This document shows positions 8,067 through 13,619 of a stretch of 13,619 nucleotides of DNA, piece after piece. How positions within the stretch are numbered: position 1 is the stretch's first letter; each line of letters starts with the position of its first letter. The stretch is from an uncultured Alphaproteobacteria bacterium (GTDB lineage: Bacteria; Pseudomonadota; Alphaproteobacteria; Rickettsiales; UBA1997), in assembly GCA_903858915.1 (NCBI GenBank), contig CAIOKL010000048.1, positions 1-13,619 of the forward strand, read 5' to 3'. The notes beneath the pieces are model-generated. The model was not told where the DNA came from and searched no databases. It saw only the letters and a list, made by a program, of their open reading frames with translations. Made by a program: the position numbers and the translations under genes.

Positions 8067-9139
8067 ATATTTATCAATTTTTTCGTCCTTTAATTTTCAA
8101 AATCGAACCTGAAAAAGCTCACAATTTAGCTCTTAATTATTTAAAATTTTTGCCAAAATTTTCTGCGCTTTTAAGCGCTCCGAAAAATTATGAAAATTTA
8201 AATAATTCTGTGTGGAATTTAAATTTTTCAAATCCAATTGGAATGTCGGCGGGATTCGATAAAAATGCCGAAATTATTATGCCTCTTTTTAATTTTGGTT
8301 TTGGTTTTGTTGAGGCGGGAACTACAACGCCAATTCCTCAAACCGGCAACGAACAACCACGAATTTTTCGTTTAATTGAAGATCGGGCCGTAATTAATCG
8401 TCTTGGATTTAATAATTTAGGCGCTAATTACTTTTATGACAATCTCTCAAAAATCAACAAAACTTCTTCACAAATAATTGGTGTTAATATTGGAAAAAAC
8501 AAAGATACAATCGACAGTTCGGCGGATTATATTTTGCTTCTTGAAAAATTTTATAATCACGCTGATTACATAACCATCAACATCTCGTCGCCCAATACCA
8601 AAAATTTACGCGATATTCAAAATGAAAATTTACTTAATGATTTTTTGCAAAAAATTGCTAAGCATAAAATTGATTTACAAAAAATTTCTAATAAAAATAC
8701 GCCAATTTTGTTAAAAATCGCCCCCGATTTAGAATATGAACAGCAAAAAAATATCGCTAAAATTGTTTTGGATAACGCCATCGATGGCGTCATAATTAGC
8801 AACACCACAATCGAGAGAAATATTAATTTAAAAAGTTCCAAATCCGTTGAAATTGGCGGGTTGAGTGGCAAACCACTTTTTGAAAAATCTACCGAAGTTT
8901 TACGCAATTTTTATCGCTTAACCGATGGCAAAATTCCACTAATTGGAGTCGGCGGAATTTCTAACGCTAACGACGCGTACGCCAAAATAAAAAATGGCGC
9001 TTCTTTAGTTCAAATATATTCGGCTTTTATTTATCAAGGCTTCGGATTGGTTGAAGACATTAAAAAACAACTTAGCGAAAATTTAAAAAAAGACGGCTTT
9101 AAAAATATCTCCGAAGCAATTGGCTGTAGCGTTAAATAA
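8063..9139 (+). CDS. pyrD: Dihydroorotate dehydrogenase (quinone), class 2
   Basis: PyrD oxidises dihydroorotate to orotate in pyrimidine synthesis, using FMN and passing electrons to membrane quinone. The 358-residue protein has the class 2 N-terminal membrane-associating helices (YxxxRPLIFKIEPEKAHNLAL, 4-24), NPIGMSAGFDKNAE (57-70), RLGFNN (113-118), GVNIGKNK (140-147), the catalytic-base motif INISSPNTKNLRD (172-184), LLKIAPD (216-222), IGGLSGKPL (264-272) and IGVGGISN (294-301). The start is GTG, overlapping the preceding TGA as GTGA. An ATG start would cost the conserved helix, so GTG is preferred. Oddly, the last nine codons and the stop lie in the first copy of a repeat that recurs downstream, so the extreme C-terminus (after about residue 349) is repeat-encoded. 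Confidence 0.97.
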   Translation: MNIYQFFRPLIFKIEPEKAHNLALNYLKFLPKFSALLSAPKNYENLNNSVWNLNFSNPIGMSAGFDKNAEIIMPLFNFGFGFVEAGTTTPIPQTGNEQPRIFRLIEDRAVINRLGFNNLGANYFYDNLSKINKTSSQIIGVNIGKNKDTIDSSADYILLLEKFYNHADYITINISSPNTKNLRDIQNENLLNDFLQKIAKHKIDLQKISNKNTPILLKIAPDLEYEQQKNIAKIVLDNAIDGVIISNTTIERNINLKSSKSVEIGGLSGKPLFEKSTEVLRNFYRLTDGKIPLIGVGGISNANDAYAKIKNGASLVQIYSAFIYQGFGLVEDIKKQLSENLKKDGFKNISEAIGCSVK

Positions 9140-9154
9140 AATAGCATTTCCAAT
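9114..9154 (+). repeat. Repeat A, copy 1 (overlaps pyrD end)
   Basis: The 41-nt unit runs from AAGC through TTGGCTGTAGCGTTAAATAA to CATTTCCAAT. It differs from copy 2 at three positions. The pyrD stop codon is the TAA at 9137-9139 inside it. Confidence 0.9.
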
Positions 9155-9178
9155 TAAAACTTCAAAAAAACCAAAATT

Positions 9179-9223
9179 TTATCGCGTATGTCGCGATTCA
9201 CTTGAAGCGAGTTGCCTTAACTT
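9179..9223 (+). repeat. Repeat B, degraded copy 0
   Basis: Bases 9179-9202 match the first part of repeat B exactly (TTATCGCG... to ...GATTCACT). Then a few bases are lost, GAAGCGA is kept (9204-9210), and after a short insertion AACTT returns (9219-9223). It appears to be an older decayed copy, lacking the second arm of the GTCGCGA hairpin. Confidence 0.75.
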
Positions 9224-9238
9224 AATCTTATCGCGTAT

Positions 9239-9257
9239 GTCGCGATTCACTCGCGAC
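9239..9257 (+). repeat. GC-rich hairpin GTCGCGA-TTCAC-TCGCGAC
   Basis: A perfect 7-bp stem with a 5-nt loop, six of the seven pairs lying in a GTCGCGA/TCGCGAC duplex. It recurs at 9415-9433. It excludes a second possible stem ATCGCG-TATGT-CGCGAT (9230-9246), since both use the same TCGCGA bases. Confidence 0.7.
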
Positions 9258-9270
9258 GAAGCGATTCAAC

Positions 9271-9303
9271 TTCTCCCTAAATTTGCAACGCAAATTTAAT
9301 GAA
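9271..9303 (+). repeat. Repeat C, copy 1, with 9-bp hairpin
   Basis: This 33-nt unit begins TTCTCCCT and carries the perfect hairpin TAAATTTGC-AAC-GCAAATTTA (9278-9298). It recurs at 9310-9342 (one mismatch) and 9447-9479 (identical). Copies 1 and 3 are the ends of the two B repeats, while copy 2 stands alone. Confidence 0.85.
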
Positions 9304-9309
9304 TTCATC

Positions 9310-9342
9310 TTCTCTCTAAATTTGCAACGCAAATTTAATGAA
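9310..9342 (+). repeat. Repeat C, copy 2 (nested tandem duplication)
   Basis: It follows C copy 1 after a 6-nt spacer, giving a 39-nt period, and differs by a single C-to-T change. Directly after it a 16-bp word GCAAATTTAATGAAAA is tandemly doubled (9329-9344 and 9345-9360), as also at 9466-9497 with one change. Confidence 0.85.
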
Positions 9343-9358
9343 AAGCAAATTTAATGAA

Positions 9359-9399
9359 AAGCCTTTGGCTGTTGCGTTAAATAAAATAGCATTTCCAAT
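9359..9399 (+). repeat. Repeat A, copy 2
   Basis: Full 41-nt copy that differs from copy 1 at three positions, one of which changes GTAGCG to GTTGCG. It joins directly onto B copy 2. Confidence 0.9.
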
Positions 9400-9479
9400 A
9401 ATCTTATCGCGTATGTCGCGATTCACTCGCGACGAAGCGATTCAACTTCTCCCTAAATTTGCAACGCAAATTTAATGAA
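9400..9479 (+). repeat. Repeat B, copy 2 (80 nt)
   Basis: Identical to copy 1 over all 80 nt, including both hairpins (9415-9433 and 9454-9474). Confidence 0.93.
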
Positions 9480-9495
9480 AAGCAAATTTAATTAA

Positions 9496-9521
9496 AAGCC
9501 TTTGGCTGTAGCGTTAAATAA
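9496..9521 (+). repeat. Repeat A, copy 3 (truncated)
   Basis: The first 26 nt of the A unit are present, ending at the TAA that corresponds to the pyrD stop codon. The sequence then becomes unique. It matches copy 2 except at one base and copy 1 except at two. Confidence 0.85.
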
Positions 9522-9605
9522 TTATGTCTTTACTTGTAAACTTTATTTTAGTAAGATTTAAAAAAATTATTTTTTTATAAATAAAAATTATACACAAAAT
9601 CATAT
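9522..9605 (+). promoter_or_regulatory. AT-rich leader region upstream of deaD
   Basis: This 84-nt unique stretch must contain the deaD promoter if deaD is not read through from pyrD. TTGTAA (9534-9539), 17 nt, then TTTAAA (9557-9562) is the best pair I see, and TATACA (9589-9594) is another possible -10 box close to the gene. Neither is strong. No Shine-Dalgarno precedes the ATG at 9606. Cold-shock helicase genes often have long regulated leaders, but no specific element is recognisable. Confidence 0.25.
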
Positions 9606-11273
9606 ATGCCAAATTTAGATAAATTCCGCGATTTAGGTCTTTCGGAAATCATGCTCGAATCACTTCGTAAAAAAGGCTTCGAAGAACCGACTGCCATTCA
9701 AGCAAAAACCATTCCATTTTTATTAAAAAACACTAAAGATTTAATCGGTAAAGCGCAAACTGGAACCGGTAAAACCGCGGCTTTCGGAATTCCAATCATT
9801 GAAAGCATTGTTTCTCAATCGAAAAAAGTTCAAGCTTTAATTTTGGTGCCAACTCGTGAGCTGGCAATTCAAGTCACCGAAGAGCTTAGCTCTTTTGCTG
9901 AAAATCAAAAAACCGGCATCGTTGCGGTTTACGGCGGTCAGCCAATCGATCGTCAAATTGGACGCTTGCAAAGAGGCGTTGACATTGTTGTTGGAACTCC
10001 AGGTAGAATTCTTGATCACCTTGATCGCAAAACTCTCGATATTTCAAAAGTATCTTTCATAGTTCTCGATGAAGCCGATGAAATGTTAAATATGGGCTTT
10101 GTTGAAGACATCGAAACCATTTTAAAATCTTCGCCAAAAACTCGTAGAACCGTTTTATTTTCTGCTACAATGCCTAGTCACATCGAGCGTTTGGCAAAGC
10201 AATATATGAACGAATACGAAATCATTTCAGTAATGAGCGATCAAATTAGTCGCGCCAATATTCAACAAATGTATTTTGAAGTTTCGCAATCCGATAAATT
10301 CGAAGCTTTGTTTCGTATCATTGATGTTGAAGACAGTTTTTATGGAATGGTTTTTTGTCGCACCAAAATTGATGCCGATGAAATAGCCCACAAACTTGCT
10401 AATCGTGGTTGTAGATCTGAAGCGATTCACGGTGATTTATCGCAAGGACAAAGAGAAAAAGTTTTGCAAAAATTTCGTAGCAAACAAATTACCACTTTAG
10501 TGGCAACCGATGTTGCGGCTCGTGGTATTGATGTCGATAATTTAACGCATGTCATCAATTATTCTCTTCCGCAAGATCCCGAAAGTTATGTTCACCGTAT
10601 CGGCAGAACAGGTCGCGCCGGCAAAACTGGTATCGCTATCACGCTAATTACACCTTCAGAATATCGCAAACTTACTTCAATTCAAAGAATTGCCAACGCT
10701 ACAATCACTAAACAAAAAGTGCCAAATGTTGCCGATGTTATTGAAAGCAAAAAGCAAAGAATTAAAGTTGCTATTTCTGAAATTATTAAAGCGGGCGGAT
10801 CAAAAGATTTAGACGCGATTGCCGAAGAAATTTTGAAAGAAAATCCCGACGCTAAAACTGCTTTATCGGCGCTTCTAAAAGTGGCTTTTAAAGATGAGTT
10901 GAGCGAAAAAAGCTACAACGAAATTCACGATACCGGCTCTTACAAAAAAAATAAAGATTTTTATTATGATGACCGCGGAATCTCGGGTTATCGCCCAATC
11001 GGTGATCAAGAAAAACGCGGTTATGTTGATCGCAAAGGAACTGCGCGCCTCTTCATCGCCAAAGGTCGCAACGACAATATGGATCCACGCAAATTAGTCG
11101 AATTTATTGAAAAAACTACCGGCGTTAATCAAAGACATATTGATGATGTAAAAGTTCTCGAAAGCTTTTCATTTTTCGCCGTGCCGTTTGAAGATGCCGA
11201 AAAAGTTTTACAAATGTTCCAACAAAAATCTGGCGGTAGCAAATCGCTAGTTTCTAGGGCAAAAAAGAAATAA
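9606..11273 (+). CDS. deaD: DEAD-box ATP-dependent RNA helicase, DeaD/CsdA type
   Basis: This is a cytoplasmic RNA helicase likely to act in ribosome assembly, mRNA decay and cold adaptation. The 555 residues carry the full set of motifs: Q motif FEEPTAIQ (25-32), motif I AQTGTGKT (50-57), Ia PTRELA (82-87), GG and TPGR (131-134), motif II DEAD (155-158), SAT (186-188), VFCRTK (249-254), ATDVAARGID (300-309) and HRIGRTGR (330-337). A C-terminal DbpA-type RNA-binding domain follows at about 478-540 (TARLFIAKGR to VPFEDAEKVL), then a basic tail ending in KKK. The domain plan favours DeaD/CsdA over RhlE or SrmB. E. coli DeaD is longer (629), mostly in the low-complexity tail. It stands alone between the repeat cluster and gpmI. 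Confidence 0.93.
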   Translation: MPNLDKFRDLGLSEIMLESLRKKGFEEPTAIQAKTIPFLLKNTKDLIGKAQTGTGKTAAFGIPIIESIVSQSKKVQALILVPTRELAIQVTEELSSFAENQKTGIVAVYGGQPIDRQIGRLQRGVDIVVGTPGRILDHLDRKTLDISKVSFIVLDEADEMLNMGFVEDIETILKSSPKTRRTVLFSATMPSHIERLAKQYMNEYEIISVMSDQISRANIQQMYFEVSQSDKFEALFRIIDVEDSFYGMVFCRTKIDADEIAHKLANRGCRSEAIHGDLSQGQREKVLQKFRSKQITTLVATDVAARGIDVDNLTHVINYSLPQDPESYVHRIGRTGRAGKTGIAITLITPSEYRKLTSIQRIANATITKQKVPNVADVIESKKQRIKVAISEIIKAGGSKDLDAIAEEILKENPDAKTALSALLKVAFKDELSEKSYNEIHDTGSYKKNKDFYYDDRGISGYRPIGDQEKRGYVDRKGTARLFIAKGRNDNMDPRKLVEFIEKTTGVNQRHIDDVKVLESFSFFAVPFEDAEKVLQMFQQKSGGSKSLVSRAKKK

Positions 11274-11290
11274 AAAATTATATCATTTTA

Positions 11291-11352
11291 GGTTTTTAAA
11301 GATTATAATTTTTTCATAAGAAATTTATCAAAATTTATAATTTTTAAAAACC
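11291..11352 (+). repeat. 18-bp hairpin in the deaD-gpmI gap
   Basis: Arms 11291-11308 (GGTTTTTAAAGATTATAA) and 11335-11352 (TTATAATTTTTAAAAACC) pair over 18 bp with a single G-U wobble and a 26-nt loop. It lies 17 nt after the deaD stop and ends 13 nt before the gpmI ATG. No T tract follows on the plus strand, so it is not a standard intrinsic terminator. It may protect the deaD mRNA end or mark a gpmI promoter/operator, since both arms contain TATAAT. Confidence 0.6.
11313..11341 (+). promoter_or_regulatory. Candidate promoter of gpmI-lepB
   Basis: TTCATA (11313-11318), 17 nt, then a perfect TATAAT (11336-11341) would start transcription near 11348, leaving a leader of about 18 nt. The -10 box sits in the right arm of the hairpin described for this gap. 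A second TATAAT at 11304-11309 lacks a good -35 box. Confidence 0.35.
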
Positions 11353-11365
11353 AAAATTACACAAA

Positions 11366-12859
11366 ATGAAACCGATTTTATTATGCATTTTAGATGGCTT
11401 TGGAATTGGCGATGAAGCCAATAAATTCAATGCTATCGCCCAAGCCAAAATGCCCAATTATCAAAGATTTTTAAAAACTTATCCGCATTCGCAATTAAAA
11501 ACTTCCGGCCTCGCAGTTGGCTTGCCCGAAGGTCAAATTGGCAATTCCGAAGTTGGTCACAGCACAATTGGCGCGGGTCGCGTAATTTATCAAGATTTAC
11601 CAAAAATTAACAAAGCCATTGCCGATGGCGCGTTCGCTCAAAACCCCGATTTACTTAACTTAATCAACCATTTAAAAGAAAATAAAAAACCTTGTCATTT
11701 ACTCGGATTATTTTCCGATGGCGGAGTTCATTCGCATTTTAATCACATTATTTTTTTGGCAAATTTGTTGGCAAAAAATAACATTGAAGTCTTCATCCAC
11801 GCCTTTTTAGACGGTCGTGATGTTGCCCAAAAAAGTGCTTTGGAATATTTATCATTAGCTCAAAAATCTCTCGATAAAAAAGTTAAATTCGCTACAATTG
11901 GCGGTCGCTATTATGCGATGGATCGCGACAATAAATGGGACAGAATTCAACTTGCAACCGATGCCATAATTTTCGCCAAAGGTGAAAAATTTGACGATGT
12001 TTTTGCTGGCGTTGAACACAATTATTCACAAAATATTACCGATGAATTTGTCAAGCCTTTTATAGTTAATGACTTTACTGGCATCAATGACGGCGATGGT
12101 TTAATTTTTGCTAATTTTCGTGCCGATCGCGCTCGTCAAATTTCCCAAAAACTTTTTGATTTACGAAAATTTTCACCAGCTTTGGCGCTTACCGAATATT
12201 CCAAAGATCTCAATAATTTTTATAAAATTTTATTCCCTCATCAAAAAATAAAAAATTCTTTGCCAGAAATTTTATCGACGCACAATTTAACACAATTACG
12301 CATTGCCGAAACCGAAAAATATGCGCATGTAACTTTCTTTTTTTCATGCGGTCGCGAACAAGAATTTGTAGGCGAAGATAGAATTTTAGTACAATCGCCG
12401 ATGGTCGCCACTTACGATTTAAAACCCGAAATGTCGTCGCAAGAAGTTAGTAAAAAATTAGTCGAAGCCATCGCTTCAAATAAATTTGATTTCATCGTCG
12501 CAAACTTCGCCAATCCTGACATGGTCGGGCATTCGGGAATGCTTGAGCCATCAATCAAAGCTTGCGAAGCCATTGATGAACAACTTGGAATTCTCGAAAA
12601 AATTATTCTCGAAAAAAATGGCGTGGCGATAATTTCGGCGGATCACGGTAACATTGAATGCATGCGCGACGAAGAAAATCATCCACACACTTCGCACACC
12701 ACCAATCCCGTGCCGTTTATTCTAATTACCAAAAATTATCATGATTTTGCCCTAGAAAATGGCGCACTCAACGATATCGCTCCTTCAATTTTAAATCTTT
12801 TTAAAATTGCAATTCCACAAGAAATGGATGGTAAAAATTTAATCATTAATAAAAATTAA
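11366..12859 (+). CDS. gpmI: 2,3-bisphosphoglycerate-independent phosphoglycerate mutase
   Basis: GpmI interconverts 3- and 2-phosphoglycerate in glycolysis/gluconeogenesis through a phosphoserine intermediate and Mn ions. The 497 residues (family about 510) start with the metal-binding LDGFGIG (9-15, Asp10). They have the phosphorylated serine in GNSEVGHS (59-66, Ser61), SDGGVHSH (117-124), the substrate loop DGRD (149-152), GGRYYAMDRD (179-188), FANFRADRARQ, and C-terminal metal ligands in NPDMVGHSG and ISADHGN. One departure is SCGRE where the family usually has NGGxE after the VTFFF strand (about residue 327-331). It is otherwise complete. No Shine-Dalgarno is seen, but the conserved N-terminus begins at once. 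lepB begins one base after its stop, so the two are probably co-transcribed. Confidence 0.97.
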   Translation: MKPILLCILDGFGIGDEANKFNAIAQAKMPNYQRFLKTYPHSQLKTSGLAVGLPEGQIGNSEVGHSTIGAGRVIYQDLPKINKAIADGAFAQNPDLLNLINHLKENKKPCHLLGLFSDGGVHSHFNHIIFLANLLAKNNIEVFIHAFLDGRDVAQKSALEYLSLAQKSLDKKVKFATIGGRYYAMDRDNKWDRIQLATDAIIFAKGEKFDDVFAGVEHNYSQNITDEFVKPFIVNDFTGINDGDGLIFANFRADRARQISQKLFDLRKFSPALALTEYSKDLNNFYKILFPHQKIKNSLPEILSTHNLTQLRIAETEKYAHVTFFFSCGREQEFVGEDRILVQSPMVATYDLKPEMSSQEVSKKLVEAIASNKFDFIVANFANPDMVGHSGMLEPSIKACEAIDEQLGILEKIILEKNGVAIISADHGNIECMRDEENHPHTSHTTNPVPFILITKNYHDFALENGALNDIAPSILNLFKIAIPQEMDGKNLIINKN

Positions 12860-12860
12860 A

Positions 12861-13619
12861 ATGTCGCAAAAAATCAATAAAATCAATGCGCAAGAATTAA
12901 AAAAAGAGTCAAAAATTGAAGATAAAAATCCTCCAAAAAAAGATGGATTTATCAAAACTTTTTTGTGGGCATTGTTGTGCGCGTTAATTTTGCGGTCTTT
13001 TTTATTCGAACCATTTCACATTCCATCATCATCAATGTATCCCAATTTATTAATTGGCGATTATATTTTTGTAAACAAATATTCCTACGGTTACAGTCGC
13101 TATTCTTTTCCACTCGGACTCGATTTATTTGAAGGACGCATTTTTAAAAAAGCTCCGCAAAGAGGCGATATTACTGTCTTCAGACTGCCTTCACAACCAT
13201 CAATTAATTATGTAAAAAGACTTATCGGTTTACCGGGTGATCGCATTCAAATGCGTGACGGAGTCTTATTTATCAACGATCAAGAGGTTATAAAAACTTT
13301 TAACGGCGAAGCTTTTGAATTAGAAAATAATAAAAAAATTGGCTTTCAAAAATATAGCGAAATTTTACCAAATGGCAAAAAAATTAACACTTATAATCGC
13401 GAAATGACTCCCCAAGATAATACGGGAATTTATATAGTTCCCGAGGGTCATTATTTCTTGATGGGCGACAATCGCGACGATTCGCAAGATAGTCGTTTTT
13501 TGAATTTTGTCGGCTATGTTCCTGAGCAAAATTTAGTCGAAAGCCTCAGCGTCGCTAGGAAAAGGGGACTTGGCTGGGGAGTGGGAAACGGACTGCTTGA
13601 GTCGCTGGTACTTTGCCAG
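12861..13619 (+). CDS. lepB: Signal peptidase I (partial, 3' end anomalous)
   Basis: LepB cleaves signal peptides at the outer face of the inner membrane. The 253 readable codons show a charged N-terminus, a membrane helix (about 31-49) and then the family boxes: IPSSSMYPNLLIGDY with nucleophile Ser58 before Met (54-68), RGDITVF (101-107), YVKRLIGLPGD with the general-base Lys119 (117-127), and MGDNRDDSQDSR (201-212). Up to residue 226 (VGYVPEQNLV) it is a normal short alphaproteobacterial LepB. From residue 227 the reading frame stays open but no longer resembles LepB, where a G-K/R-A then hydrophobic segment is expected, and the base composition changes sharply. The gene has no stop in the window. 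It starts one base after gpmI. rnc often follows lepB in alphaproteobacteria, but that is beyond this window. Confidence 0.9.
   Translation, partial: MSQKINKINAQELKKESKIEDKNPPKKDGFIKTFLWALLCALILRSFLFEPFHIPSSSMYPNLLIGDYIFVNKYSYGYSRYSFPLGLDLFEGRIFKKAPQRGDITVFRLPSQPSINYVKRLIGLPGDRIQMRDGVLFINDQEVIKTFNGEAFELENNKKIGFQKYSEILPNGKKINTYNREMTPQDNTGIYIVPEGHYFLMGDNRDDSQDSRFLNFVGYVPEQNLVESLSVARKRGLGWGVGNGLLESLVLCQ
13539..13619. other. GC-rich terminal segment, possible chimeric or foreign sequence
   Basis: Bases 13541-13619 contain 46 G/C of 79 by hand count (about 58%), in a window otherwise strongly AT-rich. The change falls just where the LepB protein stops matching its family. The segment is open in the lepB frame and also open in at least one minus-strand frame (reading LAKYQRLKQSVSHSP onward from the end), so it may be coding DNA from another source. 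Confidence 0.6.

Larger units (their letters stand above)
9224..9303 (+). repeat. Repeat B, copy 1 (80 nt)
   Basis: It is identical base for base with 9400-9479. It contains an 8-nt internal direct repeat GCGATTCA flanking CTCGCGACGAA, a GC-rich hairpin at 9239-9257 and an A/T hairpin at 9278-9298. Perfect identity over 80 nt implies recent duplication or ongoing homogenisation. Confidence 0.93.
9114..9521 (+). repeat. Cluster of nested direct repeats and hairpins (pyrD-deaD gap)
   Basis: This non-coding stretch is built of three interleaved repeat types: A (about 41 nt, three copies), B (80 nt, two identical copies and one degraded) and C (33 nt, three copies, two of them the ends of the B copies). 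The order is A1-B0-B1-C-A2-B2-A3. It is richer in G and C than the genes around it, because of TCGCG and GAAGCG words. Rickettsiales and relatives carry dispersed palindromic intergenic repeats with similar GCGACGAAGC-like cores, so a family of short non-autonomous repeats is likely. No transposase is present. The B-to-B distance is 176 nt; A-to-A distances are 245 and 137 nt. Confidence 0.9.

Noticed and set aside
8617..8907. Open frame antisense to pyrD, and similar antisense or out-of-frame ORFs within sucD, sucC, hemY, dapD and deaD
   Set aside because: They lie wholly within well-conserved genes, have low-complexity translations and no initiation signals; they are by-products of AT-rich coding bias.
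9114..9521. CRISPR array
   Set aside because: Repeat lengths and distances are irregular, units are nested and adjoin one another, and there are no unique spacers of uniform size or cas genes.
9114..9521. Remnant insertion sequence or MITE with terminal inverted repeats
   Set aside because: No transposase frame, no matching inverted ends around the cluster and no target-site duplication could be seen; direct repeats dominate.
9561..9580. A/T hairpin as pyrD terminator
   Set aside because: The pairing is only A7 with T7, which occurs by chance in such sequence, and it lies over 400 nt after pyrD.

Overview
The window looks like chromosomal DNA of an AT-rich alphaproteobacterium with a compact genome, probably of the Rickettsiales/Holosporales type or another streamlined lineage. 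The grounds are the low GC (A/T-dominated codon use, K/N/I-rich proteins), an alphaproteobacterial-style RecA, the hemD / Mic60-like / hemY gene order typical of alphaproteobacteria, and a HemY ending in a four-cysteine zinc ribbon. Retained lysine/diaminopimelate (dapD), pyrimidine (pyrD), heme (hemD, hemY) and lower-glycolysis (gpmI) genes argue against a Rickettsia-like minimal parasite. The exact taxon cannot be fixed from the sequence alone.

Layout. Bases 1-3526 are on the minus strand: recA (49-1122) with a hairpin terminator just after its stop, then sucD and sucC (1408-3526), transcribed sucC to sucD and encoding both subunits of succinyl-CoA synthetase. A 285-bp extremely AT-rich gap between recA and sucD holds the recA promoter and a large nested inverted repeat that probably ends the sucCD transcript. 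A 78-bp divergent spacer at 3527-3604 carries face-to-face, overlapping promoter candidates for sucC and for the plus-strand operon.

From 3605 to 9139 six plus-strand genes are packed with overlaps or gaps of 14 nt or less: hemD, a short Mic60/HemX-like membrane coiled-coil protein, hemY, dapD, an unrecognised five-helix membrane protein, and pyrD (GTG start). They look like one transcription unit that mixes heme synthesis and membrane organisation with lysine/peptidoglycan precursor and quinone-linked pyrimidine synthesis.

Bases 9114-9521 hold a cluster of nested direct repeats with strong small hairpins. The first unit begins inside pyrD and supplies its stop codon. After it come deaD (9606-11273, DEAD-box RNA helicase), an 18-bp hairpin in the gap, gpmI (11366-12859), and, one base later, lepB (12861 onward), which runs off the window.

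The clearest oddities are the repeat cluster and its intrusion into pyrD, a potential 45-codon frame made wholly of repeat sequence, and the last ~80 bases. There the composition jumps to about 58% GC and the LepB sequence stops resembling the family, which suggests a chimeric join or foreign boundary. No convincing new defence, mobile or CRISPR-type system is visible.
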